Source: Bradyrhizobium hipponense
Lineage (GTDB): Bacteria; Pseudomonadota; Alphaproteobacteria; Rhizobiales; Xanthobacteraceae
Assembly (NCBI RefSeq): GCF_008123965.1
Contig: NZ_VSTH01000045.1
Location: 27,047-91,046, forward strand
Direction: 5' to 3'
Length of the DNA stretch: 64,000 bases
Shown here: positions 28,225 through 37,403 of the stretch, piece after piece
Position numbering within the stretch: position 1 is the first letter of the stretch
Layout: each line of letters begins with the position of its first letter
Program-made: the position numbers and the translations under genes
Notes under the pieces: generated by a model
Database searches by the model: none
Seen by the model: only the letters and a program-made list of their open reading frames with translations
Told to the model about the DNA's origin: nothing

Positions 28225-29130
28225 ATGGCCACTCTTTACCACGGCAATGTACCCACGATGGCCCAGTCAGATGCGGCCGGACCAACCATCCGGACCATCC
28301 ATCTGTCCGACCTGCACGACGCGCTCCGCCGCGGCTGGGAAGATTTCAAGGCGGTGCCGAGCCATGCCATCATCCTCTGCGTGATCTATCCGGTACTGGG
28401 CCTCGTGCTCGCCCGCGCGGTGATGGGCTATTCAGTGCTGCCGCTGTTGTTTCCGCTCGCTGCGGGCTTCGCTCTGATCGGCCCGTTCGCCGCACTCGGC
28501 CTCTATGAACTCTCCAGCCGGCGCGAACGCCATGAAGAGGCCAGCGCCTGGGACGCCATGGAAGTGCTGCGTTCGCCCTCCTTCGGCGCCATGCTCGGCC
28601 TCGGCACGCTGCTGCTCGCGTTGTTCGTGACCTGGGTCGCTACGGCGCAGGCGATCTATGTCGCAGCCTTCGGCTATGAGGGTGCGACCGGCATCTCGGA
28701 TTTTCTGACCCGCGTGCTGACGACGCCACAGGGCTGGTGGCTGATCGTGGTCGGCTGCGGCGCAGGCTTCCTGTTCGCGCTCGCCGCGCTGTGTCTCAGC
28801 GCCGTGTCGTTTCCCCTGATGCTCGACCGGCACGCCGGTGCGTTCGACGCGATGGTCACCTCGCTCCGCGTCGTTGCCAGGAATCCTGTGCCGATGGCAG
28901 CCTGGGGCCTGATTGTCGCGGTGCTGCTGGCGCTCGGCACGATTCCGGCCTTCCTCGGCCTCGCGATCGTCATCCCCCTGCTCGGCCACGCCACCTGGCA
29001 TCTCTATCGCAAGGTGATCGTCGCCGATGCCGGCGCGCAGCCAGTGCCGCCTCCGCCGCATCGTCCGCGCAAGCCGGCGGCAGACTTCCCCGCCAACCTC
29101 TTCCCCTGGCGGAATCGGACGGACGTCTGA
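28225..29130 (+). CDS. DUF2189 integral membrane protein
   Basis: 301 residues from ATG 28225 with AAGGGAG upstream. Six membrane helices; the N-terminal IRTIHLSDLHDALRRGWEDFKAVP and the DLxDALxxGWxDF pattern mark DUF2189 proteins, which are inner-membrane proteins without known activity. Loop FPLMLDRHAGAFDAMVTSL matches the family. The C-terminal tail is Pro-rich. Confidence 0.9.
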   Translation: MATLYHGNVPTMAQSDAAGPTIRTIHLSDLHDALRRGWEDFKAVPSHAIILCVIYPVLGLVLARAVMGYSVLPLLFPLAAGFALIGPFAALGLYELSSRRERHEEASAWDAMEVLRSPSFGAMLGLGTLLLALFVTWVATAQAIYVAAFGYEGATGISDFLTRVLTTPQGWWLIVVGCGAGFLFALAALCLSAVSFPLMLDRHAGAFDAMVTSLRVVARNPVPMAAWGLIVAVLLALGTIPAFLGLAIVIPLLGHATWHLYRKVIVADAGAQPVPPPPHRPRKPAADFPANLFPWRNRTDV

Positions 29131-29259
29131 CGATAGCGTGACATCCGATCCTGCCCGGGTCCGGGCAGGATCGAGCGCATCAAACGCCTTGCTTTGGCCG
29201 CGGTTTAAATCGAGATTGCCGCCGCCGGTCAGCCCAATTCATGGAATCAATTTAGTCGA

Positions 29260-30084
29260 ATGACCCCGACGATTTCTCGTCTCGCCCTCGCAGCTTTCGC
29301 CCTCTCCGTGTCAATCATGTCCGCCGAGCCCGCGCTCGCCGCCGTCGCCTGCGGTTCGAGCAATTTCGACGCCTGGCTTGCGGACTTCAAAACCGAAGCT
29401 GCAGCCAAGGGCATCTCGCAGCAAGCCATTGCATCGGGGCTTGCCGGCGTAACGCTGGATCAGGCTGTGCTCAATCGCGACCGCTCGCAAAAGGTCTTCA
29501 ACCAGACCTTTGAGGAATTTTCCGGCCGCATGGTGCCGCCGCGCATGCAGCGCGGCTCCAACATGATGAAGCAGTATGGCTCAGTGCTGTCGCGCATCGA
29601 GCAAACTTACGGCGTGCAGGGGGAGGTTCTGGTCGCGATCTGGGGTCTCGAAACCGATTTCGGCGTCAACACCGGCAAGTTCGCAACCATCCGCTCGCTT
29701 GCGACGCTGGCCTATGACTGCCGGCGTGCCGAGCAGTTTCGCGCCGAACTGATGGATGCCTTACGCATCGTCCAGCGCGGCGATCTTGCACCCGGCGACA
29801 TGCGCGGCGCCTGGGCCGGCGAGCTCGGTCAGACCCAGTTCATGCCGTCGTCCTGGATGAAATACGCCGTCGACTTCGATGGCAATGGCAAGCGCGATCT
29901 CCTGCACAACGCGCCGGACGTCCTCGCGTCCACCGCCAACTATCTCGCCGGCTATGGCTGGCAGCGGGGCAAGGATTGGCAGCCAGGCAGCCCGAACTTC
30001 GCGGTGCTCCAGCAGTGGAACAAGAGCGAGGTCTATTCCAAGACGGTCGCCTATTTCGCCACCCAGCTCGCGCGCGCCCCTTAG
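29260..30084 (+). CDS. Lytic murein transglycosylase, MltB-like
   Basis: 274 residues. Signal peptide 1-27 (ending ALAA). SLT-type fold of the MltB/RlpA-associated family: VAIWGLETDFGVNTGKF with the catalytic Glu in GLETDFG, then GELGQTQFMPSSWMKYAVDFDGNGKRDL and YLAGYGWQRGKDW. It should cleave the glycan strand between MurNAc and GlcNAc, leaving 1,6-anhydro ends. No lipobox, so it is a soluble periplasmic form. Confidence 0.93.
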   Translation: MTPTISRLALAAFALSVSIMSAEPALAAVACGSSNFDAWLADFKTEAAAKGISQQAIASGLAGVTLDQAVLNRDRSQKVFNQTFEEFSGRMVPPRMQRGSNMMKQYGSVLSRIEQTYGVQGEVLVAIWGLETDFGVNTGKFATIRSLATLAYDCRRAEQFRAELMDALRIVQRGDLAPGDMRGAWAGELGQTQFMPSSWMKYAVDFDGNGKRDLLHNAPDVLASTANYLAGYGWQRGKDWQPGSPNFAVLQQWNKSEVYSKTVAYFATQLARAP

Positions 30085-30514
30085 GGGCGCCGATATTCAT
30101 TACATCTACGTAGTCAGGACACGCGCGCCTGATACGCGCGCCCTTCAGCCTGATATGAATTTCAATTCATATCTACGCTTTTCCGACACATGCGAATCAC
30201 GCATGCGGGACTTGGGCATAGACGCTGCCGAGTCTTCTTGCCGTTGGCAGCAACACAACCTATTTCGGCCACAAGCGGAACCGCGCTCACGGTAATAAAA
30301 CCGTGATTTTCCGGGTATTTATAAGCAATAGCGGCTGCTTTCGCCCAGCTATTGAGCGGGTCTGCCGCCAGGTTAATCGTCCGTTACCTGTGCCATGCGC
30401 TCTCAGCTTAGCTGCATCGCAACATCGGAACTTCCGCACTGCACCACACCCATCTATATTCAGTTCAACGATGAGGCCCGGGCAAGGGCTGAATCGAACT
30501 ACAGGAGACTACCA
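30085..30514. other. Gap with operator-like palindrome, upstream of the DUF1127 gene
   Basis: About 430 bases. It contains the 22-base palindrome at 30152-30173 and an AT-rich stretch (30285-30330, TATTTATAAG). Otherwise no coding region. The DUF1127 promoter must lie here. Confidence 0.45.
30152..30173. promoter_or_regulatory. Perfect palindrome, operator-like
   Basis: Arms GATATGAATT (30152-30161) and AATTCATATC (30164-30173) are perfect reverse complements with a two-base centre. It lies 342 bp before the DUF1127 gene and 68 bp after the transglycosylase stop. It has the size of a dimeric regulator site; I cannot name the regulator. Confidence 0.45.
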
Positions 30515-30667
30515 ATGCTGCTCTCGCTCATCCGCATGATCCAGGCTTTCCGGGACTATCAGCGCAATGTTGCCGAGCTGTCCCAGCTCAGCGATCGCGA
30601 ATTGGCCGATATCGGCCTCGATCGCTCGGACATCCCGCGCGTTGCCGCCGGTGAATATCAGGGCTGA
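30515..30667 (+). CDS. DUF1127 small protein
   Basis: 50 residues from ATG 30515, AGGAG nine bases upstream. The C-terminal LSQLSDRELADIGLDRSDIPRVA fits the DUF1127 motif exactly, and the N-terminal helix is hydrophobic-amphipathic. In alphaproteobacteria several such short proteins bind RNA or affect phosphate and stress responses, e.g. in Rhodobacter and Agrobacterium. A seven-base stem-loop (GGGCTGA/TCAGCCC, 30661-30680) covers the stop codon. Confidence 0.9.
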   Translation: MLLSLIRMIQAFRDYQRNVAELSQLSDRELADIGLDRSDIPRVAAGEYQG

Positions 30668-30680
30668 CTTCGTTCAGCCC
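30661..30680 (+). terminator. Stem-loop across the DUF1127 stop
   Basis: GGGCTGA (30661-30667) pairs with TCAGCCC (30674-30680), with loop CTTCGT; a second stem GCCCGC/GCGGGC follows at 30701-30717. No T run; either terminator without U tract or mRNA-stability element. Confidence 0.4.
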
Positions 30681-30790
30681 TCACCGGACGATACGATAAC
30701 GCCCGCCTCGTGCGGGCGCTGTCGTATCTGAAGGCAGAAAATTCAATTTCGGCGATTCCACTGACCGCCGAAAAGCGCTACCTGTCCCCC

Positions 30791-32218
30791 ATGACAGGAC
30801 CCCAATCCAACATTGTGCACGTAATCGGCGCAGGCCTTGCCGGCTCCGAAGCCGCCTGGCAGGTGGCCAGATCAGGCGTTCGTGTGGTGCTGCACGAGAT
30901 GCGGCCGACGCGCATGACGGAGGCGCACCGCACCGACGGGCTCGCCGAGCTGGTCTGCTCCAATTCATTCCGCTCGGATGATGCCGCCAACAATGCCGTA
31001 GGCCTGTTGCATGCGGAGATGCGCCGACTCGGCTCGCTGATCATCCACGCGGCCGACGCCAACCAGGTGCCCGCTGGCGGCGCGCTGGCGGTCGATCGCG
31101 ACGGCTTTTCCGCTGCCGTGACCAAGGCACTCAACGAGCACCCGCTGATCGAGATCGCCCGCGGCGAAGTCGCAGGCCTGCCACCGGCCGACTGGAGCAA
31201 CGTCATCGTTGCGACCGGCCCCCTCACCTCCGCGCCTCTCGCCGAGGCCATCCGCGAACTGACCGATGAGGGCGCGCTCGCCTTCTTCGACGCGATTGCA
31301 CCGATCGTACACCGCGAGTCCATCGACATGTCGGTGGCCTGGTTCCAGTCGCGCTACGACAAGGTCGGTCCCGGCGGCAACGGCGCCGATTACATCAACT
31401 GCCCGATGACCAAGGAGCAGTACGACGGCTTCGTCGCTGCGCTGATCGCCGGCGAGAAGACCGAATTCAAGGAGTGGGAGACCAACACGCCCTATTTCGA
31501 CGGCTGCCTTCCGATCGAAGTGATGGCGGAGCGCGGGCCCGAGACGCTGCGCCACGGCCCGATGAAGCCGGTCGGTCTCACCAACCCGCACGATCCGACG
31601 ACGAAAGCCTATGCAATCGTGCAGCTGCGCCAGGACAACAAGCTCGGCACGCTCTACAACATCGTCGGCTTCCAGACGAAACTGAAATACGGCGAGCAGC
31701 AGCGCATCTTCCGCACCATTCCGGGTCTGGAGAAAGCCGAATTCGCCCGGCTCGGCGGCCTGCACCGCAACACCTTTCTCAACTCGCCAAAACTGCTTGA
31801 CACCCAGTTGCGCCTGCGTGCGCAGCCTCGGTTGCGCTTTGCCGGCCAGATGACGGGCTGCGAAGGCTATGTGGAATCCGCTAGCGTTGGCCTGATTGCC
31901 GGCCTTTATGCGGCAGCTGACGTGCGCGGCGAGCAGCTCGCAAGCCCGCCCGGCACGACGGCCCTGGGATCGCTGCTTGGCCACATCACTGGTGGCCATA
32001 TCGAGACCATCGAGCCAGGCACGCGGTCGTTCCAGCCGATGAACATCAATTTCGGCCTGTTCCCGCCGCTCGCCAGCGCGCCGACCAAAAAGCCCGACGG
32101 CAGCCGGCTGCGCGGGAACGGGAAGACGGTGGCCAAGAAGCAGGCGATGAGTGCACGGGCGCTCGCCGATCTCGATCGCTGGATCGCCGATCACCTGAAC
32201 ATTGCCGCCGCGGCGTGA
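30791..32218 (+). CDS. trmFO: Methylenetetrahydrofolate-tRNA uracil-54 methyltransferase
   Basis: 475 residues from ATG 30791. FAD-binding [14 protein letters not shown] at residues 10-23, [22 protein letters not shown] and [12 protein letters not shown], and the C-terminal [14 protein letters not shown] and [14 protein letters not shown] are the TrmFO signatures. It makes ribothymidine at position 54 of tRNA with methylenetetrahydrofolate as carbon donor and FADH2, replacing the S-adenosylmethionine enzyme TrmA. The N-terminal Cys in CSNSF holds the FAD-methyl adduct in related enzymes. The kinase-fusion gene follows after seven bases. Confidence 0.97.
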   Translation: MTGPQSNIVHVIGAGLAGSEAAWQVARSGVRVVLHEMRPTRMTEAHRTDGLAELVCSNSFRSDDAANNAVGLLHAEMRRLGSLIIHAADANQVPAGGALAVDRDGFSAAVTKALNEHPLIEIARGEVAGLPPADWSNVIVATGPLTSAPLAEAIRELTDEGALAFFDAIAPIVHRESIDMSVAWFQSRYDKVGPGGNGADYINCPMTKEQYDGFVAALIAGEKTEFKEWETNTPYFDGCLPIEVMAERGPETLRHGPMKPVGLTNPHDPTTKAYAIVQLRQDNKLGTLYNIVGFQTKLKYGEQQRIFRTIPGLEKAEFARLGGLHRNTFLNSPKLLDTQLRLRAQPRLRFAGQMTGCEGYVESASVGLIAGLYAAADVRGEQLASPPGTTALGSLLGHITGGHIETIEPGTRSFQPMNINFGLFPPLASAPTKKPDGSRLRGNGKTVAKKQAMSARALADLDRWIADHLNIAAAA

Positions 32219-32225
32219 GTTTTCG

Positions 32226-33320
32226 ATGAGTCTTCCCAAAAACGACGCCGCGCTGCTCTCGGCGCGCTGGATCGAGGGCGTGCTGCTCAAGCGCGACGTG
32301 TTTTCGACCGTCGAGCGCGGCCGCTTTCGTGGTGACAACGGCGAGGTCGATGCGGTGCTGCGCCGGCTCGACGAGGTGCCGTGGTGGTCGTTCCTGCTGG
32401 CAAGCCACCTGTTCGCGCGCGAAAAGCGTGCGCTGGCCTGGACCAAAGGCCTCGATGTTGGTCCCGAACTGCTCTGGTCCGGTCGCCGGGCGTTGGTCCG
32501 CGGCTTCGTCGACGGCGTCACGCTGCATCTGGCGAAGCCGCATGGCGACCTCGCCTATTTCCGCTCGGCCAAGGCCGCGCTGCGCCGGCTGCGCCGCGCC
32601 GGCATCTGCCACAACGATCTCGCCAAGGAGCAGAACTGGCTGGTCGGCCGCGATGGCTGCGCCTATGTGACCGACTTCCAACTCGCCGCCTGCTTTGAGA
32701 GCCGCGGCCGGCTCTATCGCATCCTGGCCTACGAAGACCTCCGGCATCTGCTCAAGCACAAGCGTTCCTATGCGCCGGAGGCGTTGACGCCGCGGGAACG
32801 AAAAATCCTCGCCAAAAAATCCTTCGCCGCAAGCCTGTGGCTCGCCACCGGCAAGAAGGTTTATCGCGCGATCACCCGCGGCCTGTTCAATTTCACCGAC
32901 CGCGAAGGCGGCGGCCGCAGGCTCGTCAACGACGCGCCGATGCTCGCCGATCTGATCCGCAAGAACCCGGCGGTGCGCGACACCGCCATCGTCGCGTTTG
33001 CCGACCGTCGTTCGGGCGTCGGGCTCTATGCGTTCGTGGAAGGCGATCAGGCCGCGCTCGAAGGCCAGCTCCGCAACGAACTGACCGCAGCCAAGGGACC
33101 AAAGCCACCGGAGCACATCCAGGTCGTGCATGCGCTGCCGCGCGATCCCAGCGGCAAGCCCCGCACCGAGATCCTGCAACTGGTCGCCATGAACCAGCTC
33201 GACCTGATCGAGCCGATGATGAAGAACGACCAGGACCGCGCCTTCCTCAAGGACATCCTGGAGCAACGCAAGAACCTGCGCGACCGCTTCAATTTCGAGG
33301 CGGACCTGCCGGCGAGCTAA
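32226..33320 (+). CDS. Kinase-like domain fused to AMP-binding C-terminal domain
   Basis: 364 residues from ATG 32226. Residues about 90-190 carry a lipid/RIO-type kinase-like core: ICHNDLAKEQNWLV as a catalytic loop (HNDxxKEQN, with Asp and Asn) and VTDFQLA as the DFx metal loop. From about 250 the pattern PAVRDTAIVAFADRRSGVGLYAFVEG..PPEHIQVVHALPRDPSGKPRTEIL is the small C-terminal domain of AMP-binding (ANL) enzymes. The large adenylation domain is absent. The two together suggest phosphotransfer combined with an AMP-binding-C fold. It starts seven bases after trmFO. Function unknown. Confidence 0.7.
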   Translation: MSLPKNDAALLSARWIEGVLLKRDVFSTVERGRFRGDNGEVDAVLRRLDEVPWWSFLLASHLFAREKRALAWTKGLDVGPELLWSGRRALVRGFVDGVTLHLAKPHGDLAYFRSAKAALRRLRRAGICHNDLAKEQNWLVGRDGCAYVTDFQLAACFESRGRLYRILAYEDLRHLLKHKRSYAPEALTPRERKILAKKSFAASLWLATGKKVYRAITRGLFNFTDREGGGRRLVNDAPMLADLIRKNPAVRDTAIVAFADRRSGVGLYAFVEGDQAALEGQLRNELTAAKGPKPPEHIQVVHALPRDPSGKPRTEILQLVAMNQLDLIEPMMKNDQDRAFLKDILEQRKNLRDRFNFEADLPAS

Positions 33321-33392
33321 CCATGGACCCGCGCCTTGAAGCATCCACATTGCCGGTGGAGAAGCGGCCCGATGTGCGATGGCGTCGTGGCG

Positions 33393-33965
33393 ATGAATAG
33401 CTGGGGGACGATGACAAATCGTGTGGTCGGCGGACTGATGGTCAGCCTGCTGCTAGCCGCCACGCCGGCGCTAGCCGAATCCCCGGCCGAGCTGATCTCC
33501 AGCTTCCGTCTCAAGCACGGTGAGGTCCGCGTCGTGCGCGATGCCACTCTCGACCGCATCGCCATGGACCAGGCGCGCGCGATGGCGGCCAAGGATGATC
33601 TCAGTCACGACGCCCTCGGCCCGTTCAACCGCCGCGTCGCACCGGCTGGCGCGGGCCGCGCCGCCGAGAACATCGCCTATGGCTACGACAATTTCGAGAA
33701 GACCCTCGGCCAGTGGATCGACTCCTCCGGTCACCGCAAGAACCTGCTGCTGCACAACGCCTCTCGCGTCGGCATCGCGAACGCCAAAAATGCCAGCGGC
33801 AAGCGTACCTATTGGGCGATGGTGATCGCAGGCGGCTACGAGCCCAAGCCGGGCAAGGGCAAGAAGGGCAAGGAGCCGCTGGTGGCCGTGAAACGCGAGG
33901 CCGCTCCTGCAAGCAAGCCCAAATCCAGCAACTGCCACATCAAGCTGCTCGGCCTCTGCATCTGA
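33393..33965 (+). CDS. Secreted CAP/SCP-domain protein
   Basis: 190 residues from ATG 33393; ATG 33411 with a very close GGGGGA site is an alternative. Signal peptide ending TPALA. The CAP domain (about residues 30-140) has LSHDALGPFNRRV, ENIAYGY, QWIDSSGHRKNLLLHNASRVGIA, then a Lys-rich tail and a CHIKLLGLC pair at the end. Bacterial CAP proteins are exported, and their activity is usually unknown. It lies about 70 bp after the kinase-fusion gene. Confidence 0.87.
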   Translation: MNSWGTMTNRVVGGLMVSLLLAATPALAESPAELISSFRLKHGEVRVVRDATLDRIAMDQARAMAAKDDLSHDALGPFNRRVAPAGAGRAAENIAYGYDNFEKTLGQWIDSSGHRKNLLLHNASRVGIANAKNASGKRTYWAMVIAGGYEPKPGKGKKGKEPLVAVKREAAPASKPKSSNCHIKLLGLCI

Positions 33966-34023
33966 GGCGAAGACAGGCATTGCTACCGGCCGTCTTGCTC
34001 GCATCCCCGGAGGCGTCTAACTC

Positions 34024-35232
34024 ATGCCGGAGATCGCGAGGACGAAGGTGCAGTTGATGGACATCGACCGAATACGTGCCGATACGCCGGCCGCCTCCCG
34101 GCTTGCTTATCTCCACAATGCGGGAGCAGGGCTCATGCCGACACCGGTTGCGGAGACCATGAAGCGGCATATCGACCTGGAGAGTGAGATCGGAGGGTAT
34201 GCCGCGGCCGATCGGGAATCCGATCGCCTGGAGGCGGTCTATGGCTCGGTGGCCCGATTGCTGAATGCCGCACCCGATGAAATAGCCCTCACGGAGAACG
34301 CGACGGTTGCCTGGCAGATGGCGTTTTACGCGCTCCGGTTTTGCGAGGGTGACCGCATCCTGACCGCCGAGGCGGAATATGCCGCGAACTATGTCGCATT
34401 TCTCCAGGTCGCCAAGAGAACAGGCGCGATCATCGATGTCGTGCCAAGTGATGCCAGCGGCGAGCTCGATGTTGAGGCGCTCGAACGCATGATCGATGAG
34501 CGCGTGAAGCTCATCGCGATCACCTGGGTTCCGACCAATGGCGGGCTGGTCAATCCTGCAGCGGCCGTCGGCAAGATCGCGCGAGCGCGAGGTATTCCCT
34601 ATCTGCTCGACGCCTGCCAGGCGGTCGGCCAGATGGCGGTCGACGTCGAAGCCATCGGCTGTGATATGCTGTCAGCTACAGGCCGCAAATTCCTCCGCGG
34701 CCCGCGCGGCACCGGATTTCTCTACGTGCGACGAGCGATGCTGCAACTGCTCGAACCGCCGATGATCGACCACTTCGCAGCGCCCTGGGTCTCGCGAGAC
34801 GAATATCGGCTTCGCGACGATGCGCGCCGTTTCGAGACCTGGGAGAACAATTACGCAGCCCGGCTTGGGCTGGGTGTGGCTGTCGATTATGCCCTCGATA
34901 TCGGAATAGGCCCCATCGAACAGCGCTGCCGCATGCTGGCGGACCGCCTCCGGGGCGGCCTCACGTCCATTCGGGGTATCAGAATTCGCGACCTTGGACG
35001 CGCGCCGGGCGCCATCGTCAGCTTCACGATCGAGAGGTACGAGGCGGAAGCCATTGTCGGCAGCGCAACCGCGGCCGGCATCACGATCGGCGCCTCAGAT
35101 CCATCGAGCACCCGCATCGATGCCGAGATTCGCTCATTGCCGCCGGTGGTGCGTGCCTCCCCGCATTACTACAATACGGAAGCCGAGATCGATCGGCTGA
35201 TCGGCCATCTCGCGGGTTTGGCCCCGCGATAA
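34024..35232 (+). CDS. Class V PLP-dependent aminotransferase
   Basis: 402 residues. Fold type I aminotransferase-V pattern: LHNAGAGLMPTPV, TENATVAWQMAFYAL, ITWVPTNGGLVNPA, DACQAVGQMAVDV, and the PLP lysine in SATGRKFLRGPRGTGFLY near residue 220. Close in layout to EgtE/isopenicillin-epimerase-like lyases and to cysteine desulfurases, but no cysteine-loop of SufS is seen. Probable reaction: PLP-dependent elimination or transamination on an amino acid; substrate unknown. Convergent with the threonine ammonia-lyase gene (17 bases between the stops). Confidence 0.88.
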   Translation: MPEIARTKVQLMDIDRIRADTPAASRLAYLHNAGAGLMPTPVAETMKRHIDLESEIGGYAAADRESDRLEAVYGSVARLLNAAPDEIALTENATVAWQMAFYALRFCEGDRILTAEAEYAANYVAFLQVAKRTGAIIDVVPSDASGELDVEALERMIDERVKLIAITWVPTNGGLVNPAAAVGKIARARGIPYLLDACQAVGQMAVDVEAIGCDMLSATGRKFLRGPRGTGFLYVRRAMLQLLEPPMIDHFAAPWVSRDEYRLRDDARRFETWENNYAARLGLGVAVDYALDIGIGPIEQRCRMLADRLRGGLTSIRGIRIRDLGRAPGAIVSFTIERYEAEAIVGSATAAGITIGASDPSSTRIDAEIRSLPPVVRASPHYYNTEAEIDRLIGHLAGLAPR

Positions 35233-35249
35233 CGACCAGCGCGCAAGCG

Positions 35250-36494
35250 TCATGTGCAGCGCGCGCTCAACCCGGATGCGCTGAGCCTGGCCATGACCTC
35301 GTCGAGATGCGCGCTATCGCGGGTCTCGATGACCAGTTGCAGCAGCGTCGCCTTGGCCGGCAGGTCCGAGAACGTCCGCTGATGCGAGACCTCGATGATG
35401 TTGGCGCCGGCCTCGGCCAGCAGCGCCGCAACCGCAGCCAACTGGCCTGGCCGGTCGGGGATGTCGAGCGACAATTGCGTCAATCGCCCCTCGCGCGCGA
35501 GCTCTCGCGTGAGGACGGACGCGATCAGCCTGGTGTCGATGTTGCCGCCGCTCAAGATCAGGCCAACCTTCTCGCCGGCAAAGCGGGTGGGATCGGACAT
35601 CAGCGCGGCGAGGCCGGCGGCGCCGGCGCCCTCGACGACAGTCTTCTCGATCGAGATCAGGGTCGCAACCGCACGCTCGAGCTCGGCTTCGTTGACGAGC
35701 GCAATGTCGTCGACGAGGCGGCGGACGATCTCAGTCGTAATCTTGCCTGGAGATTTGACCGCGATGCCTTCGGCCAGCGTATCGCCGCGCGCCGGCAGAT
35801 TGCTGCCATGGATGGCATTGTACATCGAAGGATAGAGCCAGGCTTCGACACCCACTATCCGCAACGACGGCTTCCGCGATTTCGCCGCAATGGCGATGCC
35901 GCTGATCAGGCCGCCGCCGCCGATCGGAACGACCAACGTATCCAGCTCCGGCACCGCCTTCAGCATCTCCAGCCCAACCGTGCCCTGCCCGGCGATGACG
36001 AGCGGATCGTCATAGGGATGGACGAAGATCATGCCGCGGTCTTCGCCGTGGCTTCGCGCGAACGCGGCCGCCTCTTCCAGAGTCGCGCCTGTGACAACCA
36101 CCTCGGCGCCGTGGTGCCTGGTGTTTTCGACCTTCACCATCGGCGTGCCGACCGGCATGACGATTGTGGCGGGAATGCCAAGCCGCTTGGCGTGATAGGC
36201 GACGCCCTGCGCGTGGTTTCCCGCCGACATGGCGATCACGCCGCGCGCACGCTCCTCGGCCGACAGCGCGGTAAGCCGGTTTAGCGCGCCCCGCTCCTTG
36301 AACGAGGACGTGAACTGGAGGTTCTCGAATTTGAGCCAGATGTCGCAGCCACAGATACTGCTCAGCGTGCGACTGTAGCCACAGGGGGTCTCGACAACCG
36401 CGCCCCGGATCGTATCGGCGGCTGCGTGAATATCGGCCGGCACGACCGGAAAGCCGGCCAGATCGGTGGACGCGGTTTGGGACAAGTCAGCCAT
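35250..36494 (-). CDS. Threonine ammonia-lyase
   Basis: 414 residues. PLP lysine in SSFKERGALNRL near residue 66, the GGGGLISG phosphate loop near 195, and a C-terminal ACT domain (LSLDIPDRPGQLAAVAALLAEAGANIIEVSH). It deaminates threonine to 2-oxobutanoate, the entry to isoleucine synthesis, or degrades threonine/serine; the one-ACT form is the compact version rather than the two-domain enteric IlvA. The distant ilvD in this window belongs to the same pathway. Catabolic versus biosynthetic role cannot be decided from sequence. Confidence 0.93.
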   Translation of the reverse strand: MADLSQTASTDLAGFPVVPADIHAAADTIRGAVVETPCGYSRTLSSICGCDIWLKFENLQFTSSFKERGALNRLTALSAEERARGVIAMSAGNHAQGVAYHAKRLGIPATIVMPVGTPMVKVENTRHHGAEVVVTGATLEEAAAFARSHGEDRGMIFVHPYDDPLVIAGQGTVGLEMLKAVPELDTLVVPIGGGGLISGIAIAAKSRKPSLRIVGVEAWLYPSMYNAIHGSNLPARGDTLAEGIAVKSPGKITTEIVRRLVDDIALVNEAELERAVATLISIEKTVVEGAGAAGLAALMSDPTRFAGEKVGLILSGGNIDTRLIASVLTRELAREGRLTQLSLDIPDRPGQLAAVAALLAEAGANIIEVSHQRTFSDLPAKATLLQLVIETRDSAHLDEVMARLSASGLSARCT

Positions 36495-36539
36495 AGGACA
36501 ACATAGAGCATTTGGCCGGCACAGGCGATAAGCCAGCCG

Positions 36540-37403
36540 CTATTTGGTAAATACCCGCGACCGCGAGGCCCGCCACAGCGTCCACAGAGTGCGTAAGCGC
36601 GACGCCGGCTGCGGCGCGAAGGGATTGCGCCCCGGCCGCGACAACCGCTTGAGGTCGGCCCGCGTCTGGCCCATCGGCAGAAACGCGGATCGCGCCGGTG
36701 CCGGCACCTCCGCGAGCAACGATGTGGCGGTGGCCAGATGTTGCCGGGCTTCGCCCGCGAGCTGATCCAGCACGGCACGCAGGCTCGGCGTCTCCTTGCC
36801 GGCGAAGACATCCTCCATGCCGCAGCCATGGCTGGTCAGAAGCTGCTGCGGCAGGAACAATTGCCGATGGGCGGCATCGCGCGGCAGATTCGCGATGATC
36901 TGCACGATCCCTTGAGCCAGCCCGGCATGCCTTGCCAGATGCTCGATTGCAGGCGAAGGCGGCGCCATGATCCGGGCCGCAAGCACAAACAACGCCGAAC
37001 AGGTCGCATCGAGATAGCCTTCCAATGCCGCCATAGTCGGCATCGGATCATTGTAGAGATCGAACTGGTGCTCGTCGGCGAGCAGCGACAATGGCTCGAC
37101 CGGCAGGTCGAAATCGCGGATCGCGCGCAGCAGCTCGGCCGCGACCGGATTGCCCTCGGCGCTGCCATGGACATGGCCCGAGAGCATGTCGGTCCACCAT
37201 TGCAGGCGGATTTCGCCGGGCAAGGGCTGGCTCACCTGATCGCGGACGCGGACGATCTCGACATTGAAGGCATAGAGCGCCAGCAGCGCGCGGCGCTCGG
37301 TGGCGGGCGCGAACAGCGTCGCGGCATAGCGCGGAAAATCATGGCTGCGCACGAGATCAGCGCAGAAGGCGACGGCATCGGATGGGGGTGCCGCGTCACT
37401 CAT
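36540..37403 (-). CDS. Phytoene-synthase-like protein, NDUFAF6 type
   Basis: 287 residues, squalene/phytoene-synthase fold, but the catalytic Asp motifs are lost: the first reads ALYAFNVEIVRVRDQV instead of DDxxD-like, and the second reads IIANLPRDAAHRQLFLP instead of DxxED. This pattern is that of the mitochondrial complex I assembly factor NDUFAF6 and its alphaproteobacterial counterparts rather than a prenyl synthase. It overlaps the Mth938-type gene by four bases (37400-37403) and lies downstream of secDF, so a role in membrane-protein or complex I assembly is inferred. Confidence 0.82.
   Translation of the reverse strand: MSDAAPPSDAVAFCADLVRSHDFPRYAATLFAPATERRALLALYAFNVEIVRVRDQVSQPLPGEIRLQWWTDMLSGHVHGSAEGNPVAAELLRAIRDFDLPVEPLSLLADEHQFDLYNDPMPTMAALEGYLDATCSALFVLAARIMAPPSPAIEHLARHAGLAQGIVQIIANLPRDAAHRQLFLPQQLLTSHGCGMEDVFAGKETPSLRAVLDQLAGEARQHLATATSLLAEVPAPARSAFLPMGQTRADLKRLSRPGRNPFAPQPASRLRTLWTLWRASRSRVFTK

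Noticed and set aside
36540..37403. A terpenoid or carotenoid synthase
   Set aside because: Fold matches, but both Asp-rich motifs are lost and no other carotenoid gene lies nearby. The assembly-factor reading is better.
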